DNA from: Hemicentrotus pulcherrimus
Taxonomy: Eukaryota > Echinodermata > Echinoidea > Camarodonta > Strongylocentrotidae
Length of the DNA stretch: 64,000 nt
Assembly (NCBI GenBank): GCA_003118195.1
Contig: BEXV01000051.1
Location: 428,123-492,122, forward strand
Direction of reading: 5' to 3'
Shown: positions 23,690 through 36,043 of the stretch, one piece after another
How the letters are laid out: the number at the start of each line of letters is the position of its first letter
Numbering within the stretch: position 1 is the stretch's first letter
The notes under the pieces: model-generated
Database searches by the model: none
What the model was told of the DNA's origin: nothing
The model's input: the letters and a program-made list of their open reading frames with translations, nothing else
Made by a program: the position numbers and the translations under genes

Positions 23690-23935
23690 AGTTACTGGAA
23701 GGTCAAAGAAAGGCACTCGACAGAAATGAAAAGGGGCATGCACCCCTTAGATTTAAATGTGGGCAATTATTATCGGTTTAAGGGGGGCACTTTTAAGAAT
23801 ATGGAGCAGGCACCTATTTGAAAGATAAAAAGGGCACTTATCTGAAATAAAAGGGGGTACTTTTCCCATGTAAAAAGGGGTATATTCGGGGTACATATAA
23901 GAGTGGGAGCACTGAGGCCCCCTCCCGGAATACCG
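23690..23935. repeat. Degenerate G-rich repeat next to the gap
   Basis: Units like AAAAGGGGGCACTTTT recur with variation (GGGGCATGCACCCC, GGGGGGCACTTTT, AAAAAGGGCACTTATC, AAAAGGGGGTACTTTT, AAAAAGGGGTATATTC). This looks like a decayed low-complexity or satellite-like tract that may have stalled sequencing. Confidence 0.5.
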
Positions 23936-24403
23936 GCACCGCCTCTGCTCTGGGCGGAGTCGTACAGGCTCGTCTGGGTGCAGATGTTGTCACTTTTTGT
24001 GAAAATTTAACCTTCCCTCGCAATACACAATGTGGCGCTATTGTACCCAAATTCGGTAGCTTCTAATTTAAAACTTTAAAACCTATGTGACCTTGAATCA
24101 TAGATCATGGTAAAGTATACCCTGTATAATGATTCCATATTCATAATTGTCCTGCCATGGATGACTGAGCACCAGGCTTTAAACAAGTTATGTCAAAATC
24201 CTTTTGTACCTAGTTTGGGCTTAAAGAGAAAGTACGGTTCTGGGGAGAGGTGACAAATATTGTTTTGAGCGCTTTCATTGTTATTACGCAAGTGTGGAAT
24301 CACATAAGAAAAACAATATTTTCTGCATGCATAGCATGGCGCTTCAAATGCCTTCATAATTATGAAAAGACATGTAACAGCATGAAAATCACATCTTTGT
24401 GTA

Positions 24404-24562
24404 GTCTCATGTACATCTTTCTGTGTACAGTGCTTGTTGTTTTTACCAAGACTGAGGTAAAATTCTTATAATTTTATGATTCCAGAACCTTGCAGTACAC
24501 ACCAATACTTATAATGCTACGTGATAAAAAAAAAATTCTGATTGATTCCACACCATTTTTTG
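24404..24562. repeat. Diverged direct repeat, left copy
   Basis: Shares long blocks with 29690-29845 in the same orientation, for example ATGTACATCTTTCTGTGTA and CCAGAACCTTGCAGTACACA. The two copies lie about 5.3 kb apart and bracket the TRIM-like gene. Confidence 0.75.
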
Positions 24563-25129
24563 TCACAATGTAATCGCATGACATTATGTTTGTGTTATCC
24601 CATTCCAAAAATAATTGCTTACTTATTAACACTGACTATTAGGCAGTTGAAAAGAAAATGTCTTACTACCAACCCAAACTCAAGGAAATGCGTATACAAG
24701 CATTTTTTTCTTTCTCTTTGTTATGGTGATTATAATCTTGACTTCATTTGAATCTTCTGTTTAAGGTAACCCTTCTTTTTTAAGTGATACAAAAGGGATA
24801 ACATTTATTTGGGATGTTTGTTTTTTTTCTTCATGAAAATCTACTGTCATTTTTTGTAAATACTGTACTTAACATCATATGATTGTGTTCTTTCTATTTT
24901 GACGACACTTTTTAAAGACACTGCCTGGTGCTAAGTCACCCGTGAAAAAATATTATGAATAGGACATCATTGGACAAAGAATAAGTTACTTGTCGTCATA
25001 AAATATACAGATTGGTTATGAATGTTAATAAGTATAGCTACCAAAGTTGGGTACTCTTTTTCATAACCATGCAGTTCGTCTACTATCCACGTGATCTCAC
25101 ATTCATTATTGTCTATTGATCATTTTAGA

Positions 25130-25365
25130 CTATACGTCATCCGGTCTAATTTCCATATGGTCTAAAACCAATTTGTGTAATACCCATTTGGTCTATCATT
25201 AATTTAGTCTATTAACCAGTTGGTCTAATTCCCAGTTTGTATAATACCCACTTTATCTACCATCCTTATGTCTACCAATCATCTGATATTACATTATTAT
25301 TAGACCACATGGATAATAGCCCAATGGGCATTAGACAAACTGGGAATTAGACCGAATGGATCTGA
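25130..25365. repeat. Degenerate GTCTAAT-rich repeat with inverted arm
   Basis: Short units of the form GGTCTAAT-N-CCCA-N-TTTG recur about every 16-22 bases. The block GGTCTAATTCCCAGTTTG at about 25214 returns as CAAACTGGGAATTAGACC near 25338. It probably folds back. No coding content. Confidence 0.65.
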
Positions 25366-25889
25366 ACTGATTGTCGGGCTGAGATGGATGATAAACTTGA
25401 TCTATAAAAAAAAAATGTTTAAAAAAACAACAACGAGTAAACAGACAATATTTCTAATCTAATTATGGTGATTCTTGAAATAATACTTATTCGGCTCATT
25501 CAATTTACGAATATCATCTTTTTCAAAGGTATGGAATAATAATAATGGATATTTAAAATCACCATTCATAATGAAAGAGAACGAAAAGACTATGGAAAAG
25601 GCGCCGATTGCAGTGAGACCTCTTTAGTGTTAAAAAATACTAGATGAGGATAAGGACGAGATGTACTTGTAATTAATGATGATGTCGTGTATTATGAGAT
25701 GCGATGGGGCTGACACAATCGGAGATTATGTTCTGAACTGGGAGTGCGACCTACCCACCACCGGTCTTGTAATTCAGACTCGATGTGATAATGTTGTGAT
25801 ATGTTGTGATATCGTTGTAAAGTGGAGACCGTTTTTTTTAAAAAGTAAGTTTGATTTAAAATGTATGTAAAGAGAGAAATACAAAGAGA

Positions 25890-25917
25890 GAGGGAGAAAG
25901 AGAGAGAGAGAGAGAGA
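25890..25917. repeat. GA microsatellite
   Basis: Purine run AGAGAG with few interruptions. A second pure GA run occurs at 30736-30758, and a TC run at 56062-56082. Confidence 0.85.
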
Positions 25918-26398
25918 TAGGGGAGTTGTTTGTGCTATTTTTTTACTCAATCATTAAGTGTATAACTTTATGTTTTGGAAATGTTATCATATTTCGAACT
26001 TTATTATTGATATTTATTCATTGAAAGCTCATGAATGATGCTGAAATAAAGCGAAATTAAACTCAATGAAAGGAAGAATTTAAAGCACCATCATACGACA
26101 CACCTCTAGTCGTTTAGCTTGCTAGACTAGTTCATGCACAGTAGTTACACGCCGAAATAATGTGAGAGCGAAGATGATAGCATGGTGTACATCGTTTCGT
26201 TGATGAAACAGAATATGAAAATGCACACGTTAGCGTGCGGATGAGTGAGGGATGTGTAATGCATGCACACGACCACCGACGACTCATTCAGCACACCGCT
26301 AGCTTTGCGCAACTTGTTATCTTCGGTAGACGTTAACGTTAGAGGGAAACTCGCACACTCTTATACACGTATTGCAGCACTGAGATGAAACCGAAAAT

Positions 26399-27538
26399 AT
26401 GGCGGCATCATCATTGCTCGAAAAGATCGGAGATTTTTTAGAGTGTCAGATATGTTTGGACAGCTTCAGACGACCAAAGGTGTTGCAATGTCTACACACA
26501 TTTTGTCAAGATTGTCTGCTTCGTATGGCGCCTACTGTCCAAGACACAGTGGTATGCCCAACGTGTCGTGAGCAGACACCATTGCATGGAGAGGGTGTGG
26601 CAGACTTGAAGAATAATTTCGTGCTTTCTAATCTGTTGGATCTTGTCACCTCGATTCAGAAACCACTTGAAGACCTGCCATGTGGAGCACCCAATGGGAC
26701 TACGTACACCTGTTCAAACTGCGAGGATAACTCGCCTGCATCTTCACGCTGTCTCAACTGCTGCGAATTTCTTTGTGAAGATTGCGTGAAGGCCCATCGA
26801 CGAATTCGAGCTCTTCGTCACCATGTCATGAGAGATATTGAAGCATGGCTAGCAGCTGGACAGTGTATCCGTAGTCCAGGAGATGGTGAAGAAAATACCA
26901 ATCTTGTCTACTATTGCCCAGAGCACGATGACCGTGTGGTAGCAGTGTTCTGTGAAGCCTGTGAGTTGGCGATATGTAGTGAGTGTGGTCAAACCGACCA
27001 CGCTCGACCTCCACATCGTGTGGTGACCCTCGTTTTGGCAGCTGATCGAGAACGAGATCAAATCCGACTTATCCTGGCTGATTGCAAGCGCAAACTTGGC
27101 GTCTTCTCAACAGCCATCGAGTGCACTGTCCAGATTGCCAAAGACCTTCAGAGAAGATCTGATCGAGCTCAGAAGGATATACAGAGACGAGCACGAGAGT
27201 TCCTTACCATCATACAGACTGAACAGGCTCGTCTCATTAACACCCTTCACAAGACAAAGGAGGACAAGGAGAGTGAAATGGCGGCCCACATCGACGGTCT
27301 CCAGCGTACTGTGGATATATTACGTAACATGATCTCCATGGCAGAAGGTGCCATAACCTCTGATAGCAGCACGGCAACGGTGTTCTCTGCTAAATCACAG
27401 CTAACAACCCGTCGGCATGAGCTTGAAAACATTACAATTCTAAGCGTTCCTGCTGATCTCAGCTCCCTTAAATTTGAATTGAATAATGAATGCAGTTTTC
27501 AGGGGGATTTCCTAGGAAGTATTAAGTCTTTAAAATAA
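26399..27538 (+). CDS. Intronless TRIM-like protein (RING, two B-boxes, coiled coil)
   Basis: One uninterrupted reading frame of 379 residues. The RING has C16-x2-C19, C31-x-H33-x2-C36-x2-C39 and C53-x2-C56, consistent with E3 ubiquitin ligase activity. Two B-box-like zinc segments follow (about 106-146 and 168-210, the second CPEH...CEAC...CSEC...DH...H). A helical, charge-rich coiled coil covers about 215-345. The protein then ends without B30.2/SPRY, NHL or filamin domains, so it is an RBCC-only form, shorter than most TRIMs. The upstream 250 bases are CpG-richer and look promoter-like, and AATAAA occurs at 28017-28022. Intronless TRIM genes often arise by retrocopying; none of the cysteines seen is lost, so the gene looks functional. 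Target and pathway cannot be named. Confidence 0.93.
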   Translation: MAASSLLEKIGDFLECQICLDSFRRPKVLQCLHTFCQDCLLRMAPTVQDTVVCPTCREQTPLHGEGVADLKNNFVLSNLLDLVTSIQKPLEDLPCGAPNGTTYTCSNCEDNSPASSRCLNCCEFLCEDCVKAHRRIRALRHHVMRDIEAWLAAGQCIRSPGDGEENTNLVYYCPEHDDRVVAVFCEACELAICSECGQTDHARPPHRVVTLVLAADRERDQIRLILADCKRKLGVFSTAIECTVQIAKDLQRRSDRAQKDIQRRAREFLTIIQTEQARLINTLHKTKEDKESEMAAHIDGLQRTVDILRNMISMAEGAITSDSSTATVFSAKSQLTTRRHELENITILSVPADLSSLKFELNNECSFQGDFLGSIKSLK

Positions 27539-28040
27539 GCGTCACGAGTCAGCAATGCATTTCCATAATCAACATACATGAATCACATTTAAAGTGGATT
27601 ATTGAAGTTCTACTGTGATGATAGTAAAAAAAAAAACGTTTCGTTAACGTGCACAAAGTTGACAAATTTATACTGCTTATTGTAAATCTATTTGCATCAC
27701 CTGTTTGAAAGATTTGGGTCTATCAAAATATAATTCCTCTCCCCCCCCCCCCCNCCCCCCCCCGAATATAAACTAAAATTCCAAGTATAGAATCTAAGGA
27801 CGGGGATAAAATTATTATTGTCCAGAAATGCATCGATGAATATATTTTCACATCAAGCATGATCTACATGGTTATGGTTTTAATGTGGAGGCCAATTTAA
27901 GTTATATTAGCAATCAGTGTATACATTTACAAACAAATTCTTACCATATGCAAAGTGTATGTGCACTGTAAAAATTGAAATCATTGTATATTATTTTGTG
28001 TTTCAAACGATTGTCGAATAAACGCAAGCCAAATACTACT
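27539..28040 (+). other. 3' UTR of the TRIM-like gene with a broken C-run
   Basis: Non-coding after the TAA at 27536-27538. A C homopolymer at 27739-27763 contains one N (27754), so its length is unreliable. A poly(A) signal AATAAA lies at 28017-28022. Confidence 0.55.
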
Positions 28041-31000
28041 ATTTACAATTTTGGACTCAAATTAAACTTGCCTTGAACTGAACAGGCTATCATCCGAATT
28101 CGTGCTATGTAGCATTCTAATTCACATGTTTCATACAGCAGTAATTGTTCATGATGTTAAAATAAATTGCGGTACAGGATATAATTATATAATTATTTCT
28201 AGTATAGCTATAGGGCCTACTAAAGGCTTGTGTTGTACAATGATGAAACTGTGTTTTAATAGTCAGCTGTAAAGTCTTTCTTTCCTGTCATAGCGTGATT
28301 ATAATTCAAGCTTTAATGACGGACTTGTCAAATTATTTTTAAAGGGGTGAATGTGACATCGCAATGCTTCCGATAGACTCTTTTTATTTCAACAAAGATT
28401 ATCTTATTGATAGCCTCAAAGGCAAACAATACATGTGACGTATAATGACTTCGAATGTTTAGTTTCTACTTTTGTTAAATTATAATTATGTATACTATGA
28501 GCTATATGAAAATATTTATTTATCGTAGAACATAATTTATTGATATCAATTTATTTGCGTTCCCGTGGGATGCAAAATAAGCAAACGATGATTGAATCGC
28601 AGCAATGTTCATGTATAGTTGCATGCTGGCACTCAAGCAGAGCGATGTATAGCAGTCAGTGGTACGATATACCCTGCTTCCTATATTGGAAATTATGGCA
28701 GTCAATTCCAAACTCAAATTGATATTCCATGGGTAAGCCGGTTGTTTTTATTCTATTTTTGACTTGCATGCTTCAAGTCGTCAAGCAAATTGCATCTGGA
28801 TGTTGCATTATTGAATTGTGTGTGACTCACTGCTGTATGAATATGGAATCGAATTTCGATAGAATGAATGTACAAATGACTTGTATGCCAGAGTGAGATG
28901 GAGAATTTAAGCCTATTAGTGTGCGAGCTAGGAGGAAATGAATTCTACATACCTTCTGCTGCGAAGCGTTCTGAAAATGGTGTCTTTTAGTGTCTTATTG
29001 ATTGGGAAGGTATAATGGTATAATAAATTATGTTACCTGCATTCATGCTTGAGAGAATATTGACAAAAAAATATGTATATAATTATCAAGGAATGAGATC
29101 AACCATGATTGTATATACTTTCTCAATTTTTGTGCATTATTTACCAGGTTAAATACGCGAAATACTCAACTAGCCGTGTACACAAACTATTTACCATAAT
29201 TTCATTATATAGGTTCCCTCCTAATGCCACTATTTTGCTGTATTATTCATATTTTAGAATATAAATGTATTTGTTGTTTATATGAGCATTGATATGATTC
29301 TATACAAGGCAAATATCTTTTTAGTTGATCACTTCTTCTGAATAGATACCTCTAATTGAGGTAAAAAAAGAAAGAAAAAAAAAACGATGTACGTGAAATC
29401 AGCTTGGTTAAGAATTAATATACGACACTAGATTCCAGAAAGCAATCAAAATGAATAACGGTGCAAAGGATACGAACATTAAACAATTCGTAAACTACAA
29501 AGATAAAACATTTAAAGTGATTAAAGGTATAGACAAGTTTTGTCTCTCAAAAATGAAATGTAAGCTCTTATTACCAATCATCATGTGAAAGAATATGTTT
29601 TGGCCAATACGCGATGATTCACATTTGGCTGGGAAACCGCCGACTATTTGGTAAATTATCATTTATCCGGCCTAGATAGATATCGCGGAGTCCCATGTAC
29701 ATCTTTCTGTGTAAAGTGCTTGTAACTTTACCAAGACTGGGCCAAATTTCTTATCATTTTGATTATTCCAGAACCTTGCAGTACACACCAATACTTGTAT
29801 GCTAGATGATAAACCTTTTCTGACCGATTCCACAACGTTTCTTTCATGGCCACTGTATTATCCTCTTAAAATGTGACATTGAATGATGCAGAATCTATCC
29901 AAAACAATAAGTAACTTCAAACTAATTTTTGTTTCTGACCAAGTACGTAAATATTATTACACGGTCCTTCATTTTCGGTTGTTGTTGTTGTTGTTGTTGG
30001 GTTTGTTGGCGCTATCCATCGATTTCGATGATTTTCGCCAGGCTGTGTGTGAGGGCGTCTTGCTATCACTTCTGATGCTCTACGTTTCTGTGATTCTGCT
30101 ACTTGCCCCAGTGTGTGAGATAAAGATTTATCTTGGTCTTCGTTATTGGCTAAGTGCAAGATTAAAGATTAAGGGGGGTTTAATGTGCTCATTATTTGGA
30201 AGCATTCCGTCGGCTTATATACACGACTGCAATAATTCAGTGACTTGGGTACAGTTAGCACAAGGGGGCACCTGTCACTGACCCCATCGAATGGTGTAAA
30301 ATGAAAGAGATGGGAAACAACATTCAACAAGATCCTTCCAGTATCGCCAGTATCCCAGCTCCCCTCACTCGATGAACTTAATAGTTCTCTTGCATTTCAT
30401 CCATCTAGCTCGTTTCTTGGGGAGGCCGGTGTCTCTTCTTTGAAACCAGTCTCCTTCGATGGTTTAACTACAGTATTTAACACCATTGCGATGGCTGTTT
30501 AAATACACTTTGAAATGAATTAATTACCTTGTTTCTCTCAATTTCGTTTACATATTAAAAGATATTGGTGTGCACTTGAATTAAACAGTGACTATAATTT
30601 CATTCATTTTGAGTATCTGAAGTGGCTAAGAGCCTGTTCAATATAATAATTTGACTTTAGTTTGAACGTTTATTTTAAAAATGTTGAAAAGTTGCGAATG
30701 ATAAGAGATGACTTTAGAAAAAGACCAGATGGTCGGGAGAGAGAGAGAGAGAGAGAGATTGCATAGAAGGAAACATAGATTAAGAGTTACGAGCGTACGT
30801 GTCAGAGATGGATCCAGCATTAGGTGAAGAAAACAAAAGTTTACACATTAATTTTAATTCATTTTTGTATTCATTCATTAATTTTGATTGTAAGATAATG
30901 TTTTATCAAAAGTGGCACACCAAACATTGAAACTTTTAAAAACACAACAAAAAGAAGAAGAAAATACTATAGTTACAGGGCACCGGATAAATTAGACAAA

Positions 31001-31329
31001 CAGATAAGGAATTTTTGAATTAAGATTCGGGTTTAAACATCAAACACCCAAGAAATAAAATCGTTAGGGATGCTTCAGTCTGAAATATAAAATCAGTCAT
31101 AATGGTCCCTATATAGGGCAATTCCAAACCTGAGTATCTTTGCCAGCCATACATTGCAGTTTATATGAAATCTCGTTACAGCAAAAGAAGGAGTAATTTT
31201 TACAATCCACAACAGTCACGTAAACTCAATCTAGAGTTGAAAATGGACATCCGGCTCAAGAAATGCAGATAATACCCAAACAAAAGTGGCGCCGAATAGG
31301 CCGATTTATTGGTGACGCCATAATGTGCA
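28041..31329. other. Intergenic stretch with repeats
   Basis: No gene is supported. It contains the right copy of the direct repeat (29690-29845), a TTG run at 29980-29998 and a GA run at 30736-30758. A segment at about 30000-30165 is open on both strands (minus-strand reading rich in charged residues) but matches nothing I know; it may be a decayed mobile-element coding fragment. Confidence 0.45.
29690..29845. repeat. Diverged direct repeat, right copy
   Basis: Partner of 24404-24562, in the same orientation, at an estimated 75-80% identity by eye with small indels. Confidence 0.75.
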
Positions 31330-31593
31330 ATGTGTAGCAGTCATTCTTTCTACCAGAGCGCCAGCTCGACAATACCGCTTTCAAAGCGTGTTTTGAAAAG
31401 TGATCGTCGTTGCTTTGTACGCCACTTCCCTGGTTTCACCTGTTACCGGATCAGTGAAACGGTAGTGTATGCGTACCCACAAAACGAACTCAGCGACTCT
31501 GCGAGTTATGTGATTGTTAAGCGAGAAGAATGCGAGGAGACTGTACCTATACATTCATCCAAGATTGAGGTGAAAATATCTCTAGTTGACAAG
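31330..31593 (+). other. Candidate coding exon; possible alternative first exon of the CH-SAM gene
   Basis: An ATG opens 88 codons that end in AAG at a strong donor (GTAAGT, phase 0). The segment is richer in CpG than its surroundings. The protein (MCSSHSFYQSASSTIPLSKR at the start, SKIEVKISLVDK at the end) matches no domain I know. Because the exon at 38498 opens in phase 0, this exon could splice to it directly and give the CH-SAM protein another N-terminus. If unspliced, the frame stops after 112 codons and an AATAAATAAA lies near 31835, so a small separate gene or chance frame is also possible. Confidence 0.35.
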
Positions 31594-34500
31594 GTAAGTT
31601 TACCCTTTTACTGTCTGTTACTAATGCAACACCATGTGATAAAATATGGAAGACAATTGTATGTGTGAGTGCCCTCGCCTGAACGTCCGCTTAGACGTTC
31701 GCCACGCCGGTGGTCGCTCTCGGGGCACGCCTTGCCGAGCGGTGTAGAGTTGAGCAGAACCCCTGTGCCAGTCGCGCAGTTGTAGCTATTAGAGTCTAGT
31801 ATGTTTTTGTTTTGTAATCGTTCTTTTTTTTATAATAAATAAAGAACCGATAATTTTTGATTGAATGCTTTTTCAATCTAGGGGAGTGTTACTGATTTTA
31901 TTTTCGTTTGGGCATGCAAATTATTGTATGAAATTGTAATTGTTAAATTTACATGAACATGGTTTGCTTTGTTTGATATAATTTTTCCTCGGATGTTTAT
32001 ATTGAATGGGTTTGAATTCTTACTCAGGCTTATTATGAACTACATGTGCAAAGTCTAATTTATTATAATATCTATCTAAAATATGGTAAATATTTGACTA
32101 TTTTAACTTAAAGAGTTTATATAGATTGGAAAGGCATTCTACTGACAATTTGTGTGATATAACTAAGACCTAGCTACTGATCTAGAGAACAAAGGTTAAG
32201 TGTTAGATAAACTTCATCTCGGCATCGTTTCATGAAATAAGTATAATTTTTATTCTCCAACATCCTATTCAAACATGTATTTCAATGGGATGTCAGCAAA
32301 CTGCACTTGTATTTGGTTCGGTTTTTGCACCTTTTGGAACGGTACTTATTTTTGGAATACATCAACTGTTAGAAGCCAGAAGGGCATTAACTGTGTGTAA
32401 AATGATATGAATTAATGCCCTTCTGGCTCCAAATAGTAAATGGGCAATTCAGTGCAACGTGCATGACATATGACATTTATCCACATATTTTATCTAAGAA
32501 CGAAAAATCTTTCGATATGACTGACCAATATTGGGGTTCCAGACAGCACCATTTTACAATGGTCACACCAAGAGATTCTTCATATTGAAATATGGTCAAT
32601 AAAGTCATATCTCTTACATGACACATTGCATGGAATCGCCCTAAAGTGGTATGACCAGTATCTGTGTCGGCAAATTGTAGCAAATGAGAGAATATACATG
32701 TATAAAAATATCCAGGTCTTTTTAATCACATGAACACGTACAGTAGGTGTGATACAGAGCATTGTTCATACTTTATTATATTGAAATGACCATTTGCCAA
32801 TTAAGATACTGGGCATAATAGTCATGTAAATGTATCTATGTACATGTATTATGTACTTATTGAATTGATCTCTGGCCAAATAATTGAGAAAGAAAACCCA
32901 TCTACGGTATACATACAGAGATAAGTCATAAGAAAGCTGTTTATTGGGAATTGGAGCTATAATTATTTCGTCAAGAACAACATGCCATTTCATTCAAACA
33001 GGTAAGAAAGTGAGGAGTAGTTGTAAGTTGAAAGACAGAGACAAAGAAAACCAAGGATCTTCCAGTTACAGTAGCCAATCTATCATTATTACTTTTGATA
33101 GTGTTAATTGTTATCTTCTCCTTGAGTATTGGGTAGCCCCTAAAGAGGCTCTTTTGTTTCCAAAACAAATTTATGAAGCAAATAAAAAGAATGAAAGGGT
33201 ATATTTACTTAGGGTGTTGTGTTCATGGCTTTTTGGCAAAGAGGTGATATTGTTTGGTTTAAGGATTAGTCCTCCTGTAGAGATCAATGCAGTTGGTGGA
33301 GTAGGAAAGTACTTCAGATAATAGGGAAGAGTAAAACATACATGTGAAAAGAGGGATGCTGTCTGGTAGACAGGTATCTTTCAAACTGTCAAATTGAATG
33401 TGTTATCTTCTACATCTTCAATTCTGCTACTTGTCAAAGACTGTTCAGCATTTAGGTCAATGTGCTCTCTCCAAATGAATACAAATATATAAATGTACAG
33501 AGGTTCATATCCAGGATTCTGTTATTTAAAAATATGACAAACTTGCAAACAAGCATAAAATATATTGTGCTTGAACATGAATACCAACATGGATATTAAT
33601 GACAGTACTGATCTTAAACTTAAAATTATATCTTAAGTTTCTTGTTGGGGATTTTTATACCTGTAGACGGTGCAATATGTTACAAATATATTTGTATGCC
33701 TCTATATTTGCACTTTTGTACATGTAGGTAAAGGTGTTTGTATTAATTGTTTCCTGTATACATACATTGTGTAAATGTATGTAGAAACTACCGGTAGACA
33801 AAATTATGTTTGGGCCAAGTTTGTCTACTTTGTTTTAATTAGTTTGGCAAGTCGGTTATTGACCATGTTATATATTGTTCTTCTGATTTCTTAATGAATA
33901 CCGTAGATATCTCATGAATATTAAGTGGGGATATTGTTCACTATAGTATACATTTTGTAGGTACTGCATGTTTGTCTCAATTTATGCTATTTCTTGACAT
34001 TGTCATTTTTCAGAATTTTATTAGGTTTGAATGATTTGAAGTACCGGTACCAAAAATAATTGTGGATATCTCACTGTCATTGTTACCATAACAACTGCAT
34101 GTTCAGCTGTAGGCAGTCAAGTTTTCTTTACAGATTTTTTCCTGTACATGTAATACAAGTCTAATATTAGTTAAATCAAGAAGTTGGTTAAATCAGGTGC
34201 CATACAACAAATACACTGTCAGGGGTTATCAATCTTGGCTATCATTGCGATCAATTTTTTCTCGTAATTAGTTTTGCAGGAACAGAAGTATGCAAATGCT
34301 TGCAATCATACTCCTCATAGAAAATATTTTACACAACTAGGCAGAATGGACTTTGTTTTTATTTCTTCAATTAGGCATTTTCTTATTTTTTTCTAACATT
34401 AAAGTTTGTAATACATGTACACCATGTACATATCTATAACTATCAAATGAAACACGTTTGAGATGGCTGCCTTGAGAGAACCCCAGAGGTTCTTTGGTAG

Positions 34501-36043
34501 TTAATCATCATTATTCATGCAAGATTGCCAGTTCAATGTTTATTTATTTATCCTATTAATTGAATGTTTTGTATTAAAAAATGTTTGATATTATGTTGTG
34601 CCCAATGTACATACAAATACATATTTATCTTTTTTTAAATGGAATTGATGTATCAGAAGTTAATTTGGTGACATGATCATTAATGCATAAATGTAGTTTC
34701 CATACATTTTGTACCACAATTTTTGTGAGTACAATACACTGTACATCTTTACAGATACAATGTATGTGTATACAGCCACTTCCATTTGTGTACTTTTGTG
34801 TTGCTATTAGGAGCCACAATTCAACCCATCTGAAATGGTCCCTTGGGTTTTCTGAAAAAAAAAGACAGCAATGAATAGCAAATAACCATTGAGTGGAAAC
34901 AACCAAAGCAGTTCATCAGTGTCTGCATTAAAAAGCAATTCTACAATGAATACTATCTATTTTCTTGCATTCACAACTCGGACGCTCTAGTTTTATAGAT
35001 CTTTTGTCGGTTGCTGTCCTGTAATTTTGGAATATGTTCCGGGAATGCTTATATCCATTGGATTAGATCCATTGGATAAGAATTAGCTTATAAGAACTTC
35101 CATGATTTCAAAGGGCAGAAGGATAGAAAATTCTGGGGCGATCAATTTTTTAACAAAAAATGCAGACAGGTGAATTGTCATGCAGAGATTTTTCTTTCTT
35201 TAGAGTGTAATGTTAAAGGAAATTTCAACTGGAAATTTAGGTTGTAAAAGTCTGTTTATCCCCTTAGATTATAATCTACCGGTAATTCTATTTTTGTGCC
35301 CCTTGGCCCATTGAATATGATTCTTCACATGTACATTGTATTTGCAACCATTTGGGAAGTGGTTTCTGGTGAGTTTCAATGCTATGCTCTGGCTAAGATG
35401 ACAAAGGTGGATTATCAGGGCTATAAAGTTTTGAATTATTAGAATTCGCTAGTGCTCCAACCCATGCTTGTTGAATAATTTTCCCTGGAGCATATTATGT
35501 GATACGATTTATTCTTTTTCTTTTTTCTTTTTTATTCTCCAGGTTAATAGAAAATCTATGCAAGTTCACCTGAGGATAAAGTTTCATATCACAATTACAG
35601 CACTTGCAAGAACAATTGTGACACCAATCCTTACAAGTTGACTATACTATAGGGAACATCGTAACGAAAAGAAAGATGCGAATGGACTATACATGACACA
35701 AATGATGAGGTGTTCTTTTATTATCAGGAAATATTGATCCAGGCACGTAATTTGTAACATATGGAGATAGACATGCTTAGTTACCAGACAGCTTTTTAAA
35801 TATCCATGACCCATCCATCAATATTGCCATTTTGACTTGGCTTACAAAATGCAAAAACACATGTAGTGCATATTATATGAGCAAATTACTGAAATAGAAT
35901 TTTCAGACGAGCTGTAAAGCAGCCATTGACTGGATGAGAAGTTAATGTCAGAAGGTACACTGTCCAGTGTAAAGAGAGCTGTAATTGTATCATTAATGCT
36001 GCATAGACATTGATGACAGTGATGAAGTGTCTATGTTTAATTC
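31594..36043. other. Intergenic or intronic stretch upstream of the CH-SAM gene
   Basis: No supported exon. The GC-rich patch at about 31670-31790 was checked for a tRNA and showed no valid A or B box. It contains the perfect hairpin at 32374-32428. Short open frames such as 32944-33321 have no domain or splice support. Confidence 0.4.
32374..32428. repeat. Perfect 17-bp-stem hairpin, second copy of a family
   Basis: AGCCAGAAGGGCATTAA (32374-32390), a 21-base loop, and the exact complement TTAATGCCCTTCTGGCT (32412-32428). It shares its stem with the hairpin at 17364-17416. This may be a very short palindromic transposon or a precursor-like RNA hairpin. Confidence 0.8.

Noticed and set aside
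22877..23821. Long open frames crossing the first gap
   Set aside because: They are open only because N is translated as unknown; the flanks are homopolymers and repeat.
29883..30281. 132-codon frame with leucine-rich segment
   Set aside because: The hydrophobic part comes from a TTG run, and the other strand is equally open; no start, splice or domain support.
31670..31790. GC-rich patch as a tRNA or structured RNA gene
   Set aside because: No A or B box and no cloverleaf could be found by eye.
32944..33321. 125-codon frame
   Set aside because: No recognisable domain, ordinary AT-rich composition, no clear splice context.
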